Source of the DNA: Plumapathes pennacea
Taxonomy: Eukaryota; Cnidaria; Anthozoa; Antipatharia; Myriopathidae
DNA: 64,000 nucleotides
NCBI GenBank assembly: GCA_964036295.1
Contig: OZ038467.1
Span: forward strand, 17,643,670 to 17,707,669
Reading direction: 5' to 3'
The notes under the pieces: generated by a model
Database searches by the model: none
What the model was told of the DNA's origin: nothing
The model's input: only the letters and a program-made list of their open reading frames with translations
Translations under genes and position numbers: made by a program
Part shown: positions 11,508 through 21,796 of the stretch, one piece after another
Layout: each line of letters starts with the position of its first letter
Position numbering within the stretch: the first letter of the stretch is position 1

Positions 11508-13313
11508 TCAATTATTACAACGTAAAGTTCGTTGTCTACCGTCTCGTGTGGTAAGAGGCCATATGACTGTAATGTACAATTTCTCTCGTTCGTGTTTGCG
11601 CAAAAGCCACTGTAGTTCTTTGCTTTGGTCTGTTAACGCGTTTCCGGACTTTTGAGATTGCTCACAGCAACTTAATTTCTGAATAACTGGTCTTCGTTCC
11701 TTTTTTCTGAACATGACCGACTTCCAGATCATTATAAACTGAAATGTGAATACTGCGCCTTGAGAAAACAAGTCCTCTTGACTTGTGCCCCCGGTTTGGA
11801 CAACTACTGGTGTATTCAAATTGCTGTGCTTTTGGGGAAAAGACTGTGGTAGACTTTCCTGGCATGCTGGGTTTAGAACCGAGATAGAGTGGTAATCCAA
11901 ATCTAGGATTTTGCTAATTATAGTCGGTTCAGGCGGGTGTGTGGTTGGTGCTGGCAGTTGCTTCCAAGTGTCTGCTTTAATCGCACTCACATTCGCTCCG
12001 GTATCCACAAGAAATGAGAATCTCTTTCCATCAATGGAACCTTCTATTGACAAGTTGTTGTTTGTTGACTGAAACTCGACTGCATTTTGAACCGCGTCTG
12101 TACTTAACTCTTTCTTCTCATTAATCTCCTCCGAACAATGTCTTTGTTCGGTGCTTGTGTTTGATCTCTCTTGATAACCTAATTGTGCCGACTGGTTGCT
12201 GGGCGGTGTCGCTTTTGGCGGCGCCCTAAGAATGGAATCTGGATTTCTAATTACTGTGTGTGTTTCAACACTTTCCCGAGTGACCTCTATATTTTCCCGT
12301 GGGTTTTGGATCAGCGCAGAGACGTACTTCATTAATTTCACATACGACAATATTTTCTCAAGATTAGACTTCAGCGCGGCTGAACGGTCTTTCTCTCTGC
12401 TTAAATAATCCACAGTGTTTTCTATTAAAGGTTCTGGTCCCCTTTTGTCACTCACAAATCTTTGTTCGTCAGCTTCTATTCTCGTTTCATGGCACAAAAA
12501 AATGGGTTCTTCAAACACAATTTGTCTCTGTTCAATGCTTCTAGTTTCTTCTTGGGGCATTACGGTTTCAAAACTTACTGGTTGTACTAATTGAGCCGTC
12601 TCCAAACATTCTGGGTTCACCGTGTGATTGCCTGGTTTGGTTTCTAACGCGGGTGCGATGTTTTCAATTTCTGGCACATAAGTACCACTTTCTCTTGCAG
12701 GCACCGAAATAGTATTGATTCGAGGAGCATCTCGAAGTTCTTCAGGCTGAGTCAGTAGTTCAAAATGAACTTTTCGATTTCGATCCGTTTCGGTGCTCTC
12801 GGTACTGTGTACTTTTGTGTTGGTATCTCCCAACATCAATTGTTTGATTTCCTGAGCCTTTTTCGCTAGTTCTCTTCGCTTTCTTACTCTTTCTTGCATC
12901 TGCAAGGACCTCACAGGGTAACCCTTGAAAGGAGTATTTCCGCTAAGTTCAGTGCTGGCGATTGGCTCACTCGTGACTCTACGCGGGATTGTAGTGTCAT
13001 GCGTTCGGAAATCATCCTGCTCGCGCGGGGGCGTGTCATTTTGAATTACTGAGTTTCCTATCCTTGTTTCTGAGGTTTCTACGTTACTCATGTCCATTTT
13101 CCGTTCGTCTATTTGATCACGATTATCCGGCCTCGTTATGTCCCGCTCATACAAGGCCTCTACACGTTTTTTGAGTATCCATTTCCTTGATGAAAAGTTG
13201 GTGGACCGGAATTTCTCTGATAATTTGGGCGTGTATATGGAATGCGTGGGTCTCCAGAGTTTTGCCCTAGGCGTTGGCGACAAACCGTTGAAATGTGACC
13301 TATTTTCTGGCAA
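11508..13313 (-). CDS. Pol-like ORF with retropepsin, no RT/integrase
   Basis: An open frame of 601 residues from the first ATG, but it is more likely read as a Gag-Pol fusion from the slippery site at 13166-13172, entering at KRVEALYERDITRP. The middle is long, low-complexity and acidic/polar. Near residues 430-450 is FSFLVDTGANVSAIKADTW, with the Asp-Thr-Gly of an aspartic retropepsin. The fold should need a dimer, as in other retroelement proteases. After the protease only about 160 residues remain, with none of the RT (YxDD), RNase H or integrase signatures. Downstream, 10166-11507 has only short ORFs. So most of pol has been deleted or replaced, and the C-terminal stretch is unrecognised. 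Confidence 0.8.
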   Translation of the reverse strand: MPENRSHFNGLSPTPRAKLWRPTHSIYTPKLSEKFRSTNFSSRKWILKKRVEALYERDITRPDNRDQIDERKMDMSNVETSETRIGNSVIQNDTPPREQDDFRTHDTTIPRRVTSEPIASTELSGNTPFKGYPVRSLQMQERVRKRRELAKKAQEIKQLMLGDTNTKVHSTESTETDRNRKVHFELLTQPEELRDAPRINTISVPARESGTYVPEIENIAPALETKPGNHTVNPECLETAQLVQPVSFETVMPQEETRSIEQRQIVFEEPIFLCHETRIEADEQRFVSDKRGPEPLIENTVDYLSREKDRSAALKSNLEKILSYVKLMKYVSALIQNPRENIEVTRESVETHTVIRNPDSILRAPPKATPPSNQSAQLGYQERSNTSTEQRHCSEEINEKKELSTDAVQNAVEFQSTNNNLSIEGSIDGKRFSFLVDTGANVSAIKADTWKQLPAPTTHPPEPTIISKILDLDYHSISVLNPACQESLPQSFPQKHSNLNTPVVVQTGGTSQEDLFSQGAVFTFQFIMIWKSVMFRKKERRPVIQKLSCCEQSQKSGNALTDQSKELQWLLRKHEREKLYITVIWPLTTRDGRQRTLRCNN

Positions 13314-14434
13314 TAATTACAAATTGGTCTTCCATCAAATGTTCGGCGATTCCGTCCTATGTTTTGTGTAGTCCTATTTTGGTTTGGTAAAGTCGGTTTA
13401 TTGTTTGTTCTTCGCAGTTCCTGGCGAATGATTTGAACTATGTCCTCTCTTTTGAGCGTTTGGCTTTCCAAACTGTCCCGTTGAGGGTGTGATGGAATTG
13501 GCTCATAAGCAGCGATAGTTGCGGGATCTGATTTCTTAGTTAACAGATTTATGACTTGGTCCATTTTATCTATTGTGGGGTCTGGCGCTGACTCTTTCAA
13601 TTTGGCGTGGTTTTCTGCCTCTTCAATGGTACTTGGTTGTTGTAACATTACATATGACTTCAACGCAGGTTTTAAGCCTTGAATGAAATAGTTCACTGCC
13701 TCCGTTCGTGGTAAATCTATTCGCCTACTAATGCGTCTGATATCTGCGGCATATGTGGTAACCGTTTCGGACGGTAACTGTTTACGGTTGTTCAGTTTCT
13801 GTCTCAAAAGCCATTTGTCCGCCGTAGAGTGAAATTGTTTTCTCATTGCGTCAACTATATCCTCATATGTTTTCTCGGAGAGGTCTGGAGTTGTGTTAAA
13901 CCAAACATTCGCGTTTCCGAGCAAGTGCAGAGGTAAGGCTTCTGCTTTTCTCTCATTGTCCCATTTGTGAAACTTTGTCGCTCGATCATAGTTTGCGATA
14001 AATTCATTTACATCCTCATCTGAATCACCACTAAATGTCGGTAGTTTAATACCATTGTATTTAGGTGTATCTTTTGGAGGTTGTCCCGTTCTATCAATTG
14101 CGTTTGCAAACATTAATGCCTGTTCTGCCCACTGTTCCCTCATTTCCCTATTTTGTTCTGTCATTAATCTAAATACATCTTCAACTGAGAGTTGGGTTGG
14201 TTGTCCTCCTTCTGCCATATTGTTCGGTTCCGTTAGTTCCGTGTTGTCAGGTTCGTTTGGTAATGTCAGTTCCGGTGTTGTAAAGTCAATCAATGATTCC
14301 GTTTCTGGCAAGGCCGGTTGAAGTTGTTCCGCGACGATTACTAAATTCTGTCTTTGGTGTGGACACTCGGTTGGTTTACTTTTGGCCTTTTGTGGCGAAA
14401 TTAAATTTGCCAAAGTCTTTTTGCTTCTAGTCAA
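13160..14434 (-). CDS. gag: Gag polyprotein, Gypsy-like, CCHC zinc knuckle
   Basis: 424 residues. Residues about 120-270 resemble the retrotransposon Gag capsid region: LPTFSGDSDEDVNEFIANYD, then WDNERKAEALPLHLLGNANVW, then MRKQFHSTADKWLLRQKLNN, then YFIQGLKPALKSYV. Near residues 372-385 is one CCHC knuckle, CNYCQKIGHISTVC, for RNA binding. The N terminus is charged and proline-rich. It ends with TAG directly after an A AAA AAC heptamer, placing pol in the -1 frame. Gag would assemble the cytoplasmic virus-like particle. The frame is intact, in keeping with the near-identical LTRs. The start at 14434 is the first ATG after the 5' leader. Confidence 0.9.
   Translation of the reverse strand: MTRSKKTLANLISPQKAKSKPTECPHQRQNLVIVAEQLQPALPETESLIDFTTPELTLPNEPDNTELTEPNNMAEGGQPTQLSVEDVFRLMTEQNREMREQWAEQALMFANAIDRTGQPPKDTPKYNGIKLPTFSGDSDEDVNEFIANYDRATKFHKWDNERKAEALPLHLLGNANVWFNTTPDLSEKTYEDIVDAMRKQFHSTADKWLLRQKLNNRKQLPSETVTTYAADIRRISRRIDLPRTEAVNYFIQGLKPALKSYVMLQQPSTIEEAENHAKLKESAPDPTIDKMDQVINLLTKKSDPATIAAYEPIPSHPQRDSLESQTLKREDIVQIIRQELRRTNNKPTLPNQNRTTQNIGRNRRTFDGRPICNYCQKIGHISTVCRQRLGQNSGDPRIPYTRPNYQRNSGPPTFHQGNGYSKNV
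13166..13172 (-). promoter_or_regulatory. Programmed -1 ribosomal frameshift site (A AAA AAC)
   Basis: On the minus strand the Gag frame reads TCA AAA AAC GTG TAG. The heptamer is in the correct zero-frame register X XXY YYZ, the Gag stop follows one codon later, and the Pol frame is exactly -1 relative to Gag and open across the site. GAGGCC and CGAGGCCGG downstream could form a stimulatory stem, but this was not folded. Confidence 0.85.
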
Positions 14435-14815
14435 CAGTTTGATGCCGTTTTAATTTCCGCCTCAAAAGAACAAGTGATGACGACAACAGAGAAATACAGG
14501 ACGTGTAAGCTTCGAAAATTGTATTGATAACAGCTTCTCTGGTTTCCACAATTCGTTTGATCGAATGATATCGAGCATAGAGTACACGTAACTATCTTAA
14601 CGAGTTCTAAAGCGATTTCTTATACTAAATTTCTTAATCTACTCTTCTTTTCTTTTTTTTTTTTTGTTTGCCTTTTTTTTTGTTGGAATGAATTCTCGTG
14701 TGCCCTCTAGTATTCGAACTTTCCTGGCTGGTTTTTCCTACAAGCCTTTACACACTCACAGGGAATAGCAAAACGCTTACCAATCCTTCCGCGTAGAGGT
14801 TTCTTTTCCGGGAAT

Positions 14816-14841
14816 CGATGCCAGGTTCTTTCACCAAATTC
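14816..14841 (-). promoter_or_regulatory. Primer-binding-site-like sequence
   Basis: Five bases inside the 5' LTR the minus strand reads TGGTGAAAGAACCTGG. A TGG start at this spot is typical of a site complementary to a tRNA 3' CCA end. Which tRNA is not determined. Confidence 0.55.
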
Positions 14842-15518
14842 TGTTACCGAGCACTTTCGTGTCGTACAGTAATAATGGGGACTCGCTGGCGAAGGAGGCT
14901 TGAAACGGCTTTCCCTGAGGTGGCGCTTTTAATCTTCTCTTCACAGTGTGGCTCGAGAATTACAATCATGATTTTTCCTGGTAATCAACTTTCTTTTATG
15001 GTGTCACGGGCGGTTGTAACTAATCAATATTAATCAGCACCCGCAACTCTACTGTTACATTTCAATGTAATGATAAAAGTCCCAAGACAGGTGGCATATT
15101 AGGATCGCGGGAAACTCCCTGATTCATAGCTTGTTAGGGTCCTTCTTTTTTGGAACTCTGTCCGATAATACTGTTTTACCACTACGTTGGTTTTTCTTTG
15201 TTGGTCTAGTCTCATTCTTCATCATCCGATAAGGTTATCCAAACAAAGCCATGAATAAAATAGTAGTGACTTAACGGTACCCGTATTTCCCTTGTTCCGC
15301 GACCCTTTAGGTTCAATGAACCGTCGTACCACCTGTCTTGCTTAGCGGACACGTTGACGAGGCAACCGTTACTAGATAAACTATTTGCTTTTGCTATTGT
15401 CAGGTGGCCGCACTGTTTATTACAGGTAATTGTACAAAAGTTTCCAGTTAGTAGGACTTCGAGCTATCGTGTTACCGCTCGTGACTAACTATCAGTTTCG
15501 TATTTTTGTCTCTCAACA
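14842..15518 (-). repeat. 5' LTR of the Gypsy-like element
   Basis: 677 bp, about 99.7% identical by eye to the 9472-10148 copy. Followed on the plus strand by ATTA, the target duplication that also precedes 9472. It should contain the promoter and poly(A) signals, but no specific TATA box was assigned. Confidence 0.95.
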
Positions 15519-15613
15519 ATTAGATTTCGAGATGGCGACGCGCTTGGAGTCTTCAAATGAGCCGACTATGATGCATTAGCGTCGTAAATATTTCCCTCAC
15601 TTCGTTCGGGGAA
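15519..15613 (-). repeat. R3 copy 1, upstream part
   Basis: ATTTCGAGATGGCGACGCGC through TTGGAGTCTT and CATTAGCGTCGT to CACTTCGTTCGGGG. It matches, inverted, the start of R3 at 51852-51950, and completes the copy whose remainder is at 8113-9471. Confidence 0.7.
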
Positions 15614-16573
15614 AATTCTGTCAACACGTTTTGCAGGAAATCCATTTTTTCTCTCATTTGGTTTTCTGTTGACAGAAATTCTTTAAAAAAGACGTCGGCT
15701 TTTCTCGGCTTCAATTAAATGAATGAGGAAAAAATAGAGACAATCCACCGACTCGGAGCGGATTTATTCGCAAAAACACGAAGGAAAACCGCAAAAATTT
15801 CGGGTGTACAAGATCAGCATTTGCGCATGTGCATGATACCTGCGCGTGCATTTCTCCTGAGCGGGCAGTTCTTTTTCCGGTGTCTGTATCTTACGCCAAA
15901 AACGCGCCTGATTCAGTCTGAGGTTTTGTACGATTAGCTAGTTTTTCTTAGCTAAACGCATCACAGCGAGCCGCTCCAGCGGCTTTGAGTTTTTCCTCCG
16001 TTTTTCAGTCGTAGAACAGTGAATAATCTGACCAGAACCTGTATGCGATGGGAATGTTGCACTGAAAGAAATCTTGGATGTCCTACTGAGTTTACAGACG
16101 ACATTGAGGACAAACTCGAGAATTAGCTAGAATTCAAATTGCATCGTGATGAGGAAACCTAAAAGTTGTATGGAAAAGTATTCCTCCCGAATTAATTGTT
16201 TTACAGTGGAAGTACTACATGTCTGGCCTGAGAAACACTACCAGCCGGATTTGTGAAAGAGTGTAATTTTTACGGTGAGTCATTTGTAAGACTTTGGACT
16301 GAAGTACGCCTGTGCACGATGAAAGCAATATGACAGCGGGAAAAATACACAATATTCATCAGTGGACGTTCAGGTATGCCTGGTTTTTCTTATCCAGTGT
16401 TTACTATTTTTTATCGTTTCATCATTTGTGGTTTCCTACCGAATTACAGTCGCAAAGTGAAGTTTATGCAATCGAGTTCACGTTCAGCTGTGTTATTGTG
16501 CTCTTGACTCGTTTCTTGTCACTACTGTCAACACTATAAGTCAAAAAAATTAAGGAAAAAAATAAATATGTTT
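15614..16573. other. Unassigned stretch
   Basis: No supported gene. Two short plus-strand ORFs (15719-15937 and 16312-16539) show no recognisable domain. A weak inverted pair TGTCAACA / TGTTGACA lies near 15628-15675. Confidence 0.5.
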
Positions 16574-16690
16574 TTTACCGGGCTTGGTCGGTCCGTATAG
16601 GGTAAAACTGTGCTGTCGGCATTGATACGGAGCGAGGCAACAACTATTCGGGCACACTTTTCCTCTATTACGGACCTCCTGCCCGGTAAA
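16574..16690. mobile_element. Small MITE, TTTACCGGGC termini
   Basis: The left end TTTACCGGGCTTGGTCGGTC and the right end GGACCTCCTGCCCGGTAAA form imperfect TIRs. 117 bp with no ORF. The following 16691-17134 shows nothing I can support. Confidence 0.6.
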
Positions 16691-17134
16691 TAACCTCTAT
16701 TTCTCGAAGGTGGAAAAGGTTTCTTGTGTTTGCCAGGTATTTTCCGGTCGCACTTGTCCCTTGTGTGATCGATGTGTCTTTCGGAGTCAGATTCTTGATG
16801 TGGAAGACCAGTGGGCCAAGATGATGAAATTTCGACTTACTCAGTGCTTCGCGCGTCAAAAAACTATTTCGAGCTACCTTAAGTCGACTTAAACGTTCAC
16901 ACTGGCAATAGAAGCTATCTGATGAAATATTAGACGTCTAAAAAGCTGTCAGCAAACGCATTACACATCCCCGCATTTTAATCCCTTGGGTACTGTATTT
17001 CAGACACTTGCGCAAGGCGTGATTAGGCGAACAGTTGGTCTTATTTTCTATTGCCGTGAAAATGATCCCAAGAAACAAGAAAATAGCCATCATAGCCACA
17101 GTTTTCTTTTTGCGTAATCTTCAACTAACAAGAC

Positions 17135-17560
17135 CAGTCTTTCCAGTGAGCTCGTTGGGTGGGGTCGAGACCAGATGAAACTAAAATGGAAAAAAGTAGG
17201 GACAAGAGCGAATCTGGCAAAACAGACTTTCAGTTTCTCACCAGTAAAATATCAAACATTATAGAGAACTTTACTTTTGACACCTTACTCAAATGAAACC
17301 TATTACTGTAAATTGTCATTACAACACTCATACACTTGCTTCTTAAAGGTTGAGCGACTCTGCATTTTGAGCTTAGGTGTGGAAAGGTTAGCCAACGAGA
17401 AAAGAGTAATGCGTGACTTATCTTTTCATGCAAAGTCGATTTTGACAGTTTGACTTTGAACACTTTAATCAGAGGCCACGATAACCTAGCCTTCGCTTCA
17501 ATACTTATGTATTTTTTTACTGAATACTTTTCTTCTGTGAGGCTTTCGAGTATTTGCGCT
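17135..17560 (-). repeat. R1 fragment F
   Basis: Matches the CCAGTGAGCTCGTTGGG...GGTCGAGACCAGA end of R1 and continues through TTGAGCGACTCTGCATTTTG and GGCTTTCGAGTATTTG. The other half of R1 is missing. Confidence 0.7.
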
Positions 17561-18491
17561 CTGTAAAAAATACAGGGATGTAGCTAATCATTTTGACGGG
17601 AGGGCCAAGATGGTGTCCACAGTAGTTGAGCGCCACCAGACACAAACCTCTAGGGGGGTCCGGGGGCATGCTGCCTCGGAAAATTTTGAAATTTGACTTT
17701 CTAAAAACAACAGTTTTATGCATTTTCAGGTCATCAAGTAAGGGTTTCAATTAAAAAAAAGACATTCAATTTTACTAGAAAAGGTATGCTTTACAAAGCA
17801 AATTAACACTAAATAAAGATATTTAACCTTTAAAAAGGTTGGAATAGGGTAAATAATATTATGAAGTTGAAAAAACAGTTTCAATTTAATATAACTTTGA
17901 GACAAATCGAGAAAATTATTTGAAAAATTTCACTTCAGATCAAAGTTATCAAATAATATCACAGATGGTGAGCCTTTGCAGTCTTAAAACCTGAAATTCT
18001 TTAGTCTTGTATTTAAAAAATTGACTGTCAAGTGTTTCAATGCGATTTCGTGAGCGGATCAATGTTTCACTTCCGGTCAATTGAGCCAGTATTTCTTTGT
18101 ATTTTATTTGTACATGTAATCTACTATAATTGATAAAAATAAAACAGAAAACAATTATTTAAATATTGCTACAGTCATAACCAGGCAATACATAACAGTT
18201 CAAGTACCAATGATACAAGACCCTTGAGATAAACGGTGTGATGAGATTTGGTCAACACCGCGAACAATTAACCTTTGACACGTAAACACGCTATGGCAAG
18301 TACGGCGAAATGTCAGCATACCTTGATCACTTTCTTCTCTCCTGTCCCTCTTCTCTTTACGTGTAAAACAAAGACCAACAACGTTCTCTTCATTCTATTC
18401 CACCAAAGCCGGTCACCATTTCGATTGTAAGCGTGTTGCCGTGTTGAGCAATCGTGAAGCTAGACTGTCAATTTCCCACACGTCACATCTT
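17561..18491. other. Unassigned AT-rich stretch
   Basis: No supported gene. 17600-17750 contains a G-rich block (GGGGGGTCCGGGGGCATGC) read on the minus strand as SMPPDPPRGLC. I associate such peptides with transposon-derived sequence, but the similarity is too short to classify. Confidence 0.4.
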
Positions 18492-18682
18492 TTATTATAT
18501 AGACACAAGTGTTTTACTGGAAAATATACCGTGCGTAAAATCCATACGAAACTACATTCGGGACCCGAGTGGCGTATTTTCCATATCCTCACTAGTGAGG
18601 ATATCGTTGGCATCATTTCCCGCTTTTGCACGGTTGTTCAGTTGTGCAATTTCTCGTAAAACACTCGTGTCTAATATAATAA
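18492..18682. mobile_element. MITE, TIR with ACACGAGTGTTTTAC (copy 2, inverted relative to copy 1)
   Basis: 191 bp, the reverse complement of the 1598-1785 element, with the same internal TATCCTCACTAGTGAGGATA palindrome. Its right edge coincides with the start of the left arm of the inverted duplication. Confidence 0.8.
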
Positions 18683-19199
18683 CAAGACAGGCCCGTGGCC
18701 AGTGCGCTTGTGACGTCATTAGTACAATGAATAGAGACACGCGGGGTCCCGGGAGAGGAACTTTTGTCGTGCGTTTATATGCAAAAGATATTATAGCCGA
18801 GTCAGTTTTTGCAAATGACGGATCCAAGAGCTCCCTTTATTTTTCTTGCCCTCTTTTCTTCTAATTTCGGTCAAACAGATATTCACGAAAAAGTGTATTA
18901 TAATAATTGAGAGAAAACAATTATCGAAGGCCCCGTAGGAATATTCTTCGTTTGCAACAACCCAGTTTTCATTGCTTTCCAATGCACGTGACAGTACTTA
19001 TGTGACGCTTTCTATACAACCTGGCAACCTTGTTGAGTGAATTTTCAAGCTGACATGTTTTGTGCAGGAACTGTGTTGTCATTTTGCAATGGGATTGACT
19101 GGGGAATACCCGACATCTTAAGTAGCTGTAAGACAGCGTAATAGCCTTATCTCATCTTCCCAGCGTGTGCATCATGTTCAAGTAGCTGTAGCACATTAA

Positions 19200-19532
19200 G
19201 GCCCCGTCCACACTACGCCGGATAAATTTGAAAACGCAACTTTCACTCTGAAAACGCAAGAAATGTTTTCCGTCCACACTGAAAAACGGATAAAATGTTT
19301 CCGGGCCCAAATGTGATGTTATTGCTCTACAAACGTCCCTGACAATCTTTGAAACCACTTGACGTAGCCACGTGAGTCAGGGTTTTCGAAAAGTTCCGTT
19401 TTCAAAATGTTTTTCGTCCACACCAAAACGCAAAGCCGGCGTTTTCAAATTTATCCACTTTGAAGAGCGTTTTCCTAACCGTAAGAATAAAGTTGCGTTT
19501 TCAAATTTATCCGGCGTAGTGTGGACGGGGCC
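19200..19532. mobile_element. Harbinger-type MITE with proven empty site
   Basis: TIRs GGCCCCGTCCACACTACGCC and their complement, 333 bp, flanked by TAA on both sides. The equivalent site in the right arm reads GCACATTAAAAC (reverse complement) without the insert and with a single TAA, so the 3 bp target duplication is directly demonstrated. A 3 bp TAA duplication fits PIF/Harbinger. The TIR resembles the GGGCCCGTTCACACTT end of the element at 52687-56522. Confidence 0.85.
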
Positions 19533-19757
19533 TAAAACATGACACTTCCCATGATGAAACTACTTCGTATGAAAAAGCCATCTCAGACGTTACGCATCCT
19601 ACATGTACAAGTCTGATCACTAATATGTTCAAGACTGCTATGCATTAAGCTTTAACGCAAAATTCTGGGTCGATACGAAATTAATCTCTATCGGAAGCTG
19701 CAGACGTTTGAATACCGTGACAACAAAGGCGTGCATCACGGGCTTGTGGAGCGAACA

Positions 19758-20132
19758 TTACGGCTCGGATAGTCGGATATCAACCTTGAAGACTTCGAGG
19801 TATTCAGTGACAAATATTCTCGATGTAATCGCCTGCCGGTCTTTCCTGCTTTTGTTAAAGCGGCGTGAGTGAAAGCTAAGTAGCTGATGATTCGGGATTC
19901 CCCGTTCTATGATATTATGCTCGTGACATTTCATTGACAGATCTTGTATCTTAATCTCGCGTGATATTTGCCTCAATCCTATTAGTAATTCGATATCCTC
20001 AGACAATAAACAAAGAACCTTTACTGCACGCAAAACGAAGTTAAACGCCGACTGTTCGTATACGCCGCGCGTTACACAAAGCCGCAGAGTTTCCGACAAA
20101 GGGAGACGCTCTGCCCGCAGGGAAAAGTTCAA
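19758..20132 (-). pseudogene. ORF in the left arm, homologous to the 25078-25482 ORF, altered C terminus
   Basis: 124 residues, almost identical to the right-arm ORF up to FVTEYLEVFK, where an 8-base length difference changes frame and end. I do not recognise the protein. See the right-arm entry for features. Coding status uncertain. Confidence 0.4.
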
Positions 20133-20412
20133 GTTCTATCAAGTTTCGACACGTCTTCTACTACTTATTCGATGTTCTTTCACACAAATATTGCTCAGAA
20201 CACAGATACATTGGTTGAAGCGGTATCTATAATCGAGCATTTGCAAAACACAACCCTTCGTACTTTACGGGGGTCCCGCTGGTAACACATCAAGCATTTG
20301 TGTACGGCTATTTTCAAGTCTTCCGACGCTTAAAAACAATGCAAGCCAAAATCGCTCTTAAAGTATGGCTTCCGTGCATCCAGAAAGCCAACAAATGATC
20401 GTTTTGTTTGGA

Positions 20413-20942
20413 TCAACAACTGAAGGGTCGGAATTTTTTTCTATATCCCTTGACAGAGAAAACCCATTGTACTTGGTTCTGTGATTTTGATCTCTGAATA
20501 CGTCTGATCTTGCAATGCCTGTGTTTTAACACATTTCTTTCACATCTACTCTTGTTCAAAATGCGTGAAAAGTAATTCAATGGTACGTGGCTTGGCTCAC
20601 GACTTCGTCTTGGAGGACTTCGGTTTTCTTTCAAATAAACATTTGTGGGAATACAATAAAACTGAGCGAAGCAAGATCTACCAACGGTCACTTTTTCCTC
20701 AGCCATTTCCCAATTTTCAAATAATAACGCCATCTGTTCCACTGATTGTTTGACCTTCATGGCACCGAGCCAAAATGTCGCAACAACAACATAAATGCAC
20801 GCAGAGTGAAATTTTGATTCCAAACAAAAGTCAGATTTTCTGACGCTTTACTTGTATCAGCAAGAATAATACAAAGTAAAAGAATACAAAGTACCTTCAA
20901 GTTCACCCTCATACTAAACAGTTCCATATAATCCGCTATCAA
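20413..20942 (-). pseudogene. Frameshifted left-arm copy of the 24012-24584 ORF
   Basis: The N-terminal part (20757-20942, MIADYMELFSMRVNLKVLC onward) and the rest (20413-20823) lie in different frames. In the right arm they form one continuous 190-residue frame. The left copy is therefore broken near 20800. Confidence 0.6.
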
Positions 20943-21447
20943 GCGCTTGTCAGGGATCGCCGTCTTTACACAGGTTCTCGTCTTTGTATCTCGAGCGCCT
21001 TCGTTCAGCTTGTTCCTTCAAGTTCTCAAGGTTCTGGATATTAGATTCTTCGTACATTTCTGTACAGTTGTGCATAGTTATGCAGTTCATTGATAAGTTC
21101 ATTGCATTTGCTTTCATGGCTTTCAATGTGGCTTTTGAGGCTGAACGGACCGACCCAAGCCAAAACCGCTCAATGAAATTTAGTATGGGTCTACCGCAGC
21201 CGGCGTATGCGTTTGTAAGTAAGATAAGCGGTCCATAAAATAATCCACAGAGCCAACTAAGGCAAGCAACTTGCTGTCTTCAAAATGGCGAAACTGCTCG
21301 CCCGCCAAGTCACTTGATCACAACGTCATCACAAATCACATGATAATATGAACCAATCACCGCATGCAGATTTCTAACCCAGAAAAATAAAAAAAAAAAG
21401 AAAATCGTTCCAATTTAAAGCTTGTGTCGTCACAAGCAAAAAGAAAA

Positions 21448-21546
21448 TTACACGGCGGCTTGAAGATATGGATTTCATTTTCTCGTGGTAAAAACAATAT
21501 TTTACCACTTGAAGATAAAATTCATATCTTCGCGCCGCCGTATAAT
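21448..21546. mobile_element. Compact TIR element related to 1081-1590
   Basis: 99 bp. Starts ATTACACGGCGGCTTGAAGA and ends TTCGCGCCGCCGTATAAT. Almost entirely palindromic, it looks like the bare termini of the 1081-1590 element with the interior lost. 21547-21796 after it shows nothing further. Confidence 0.75.
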
Positions 21547-21796
21547 ATTCTCTATGTATTTCGCAACAGACACAGACTTCTCAGATATCAATTTCCCACA
21601 CGTCCCATCTCGTATTTCGCACCACAAAAAATCATTGTATATGTTATTTTACAAGGCGATTCAGTTTTAAATCACCGAAAACGTACTTATATAAATAAAT
21701 GTTTCGAAGGATATATAGTATTATGAAATTTCAGGAGTAAGTTTTTAAGAACGGCTCTCTAATTAGATGATATGTTTACCGCGGTAAGTGGATTAT

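Larger units (their letters stand above)
9472..15518 (-). mobile_element. LTR retrotransposon, Gypsy-like, non-autonomous (lacks RT and integrase)
   Basis: Two 677 bp LTRs (TG...CA) flank a 4.69 kb interior on the minus strand. By eye the LTRs differ at only two bases, so insertion is recent. The 4 bp ATTA lies just outside both ends as a target-site duplication. A primer-binding-like TGGTGAAAGAACC follows the 5' LTR and a purine-rich AAAGAGGGGGGTAA precedes the 3' LTR. The interior codes for Gag and a retropepsin read by -1 frameshifting, but no RT, RNase H or integrase motif is visible. Movement would need enzymes from a related complete element. Confidence 0.92.
18683..21443 (-). repeat. 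Left arm of a large inverted duplication
   Basis: Inverted copy of 23514-26230. The outer end reads AACAAGACAGGCCCGTGGCC and the inner end CGTCACAAGCAAAAA. Block order is the same along the whole length. Differences include the 333 bp MITE at 19200 (absent from the right arm), a 27 bp deletion near 19190 and small indels that break its ORFs. The left arm is the more decayed one. Confidence 0.9.

Noticed and set aside
18413..18864. Small genes at 18.4-18.9 kb and at 1540-1848
   Set aside because: The frames lie inside two copies of the same non-coding MITE, so their similarity reflects DNA identity.
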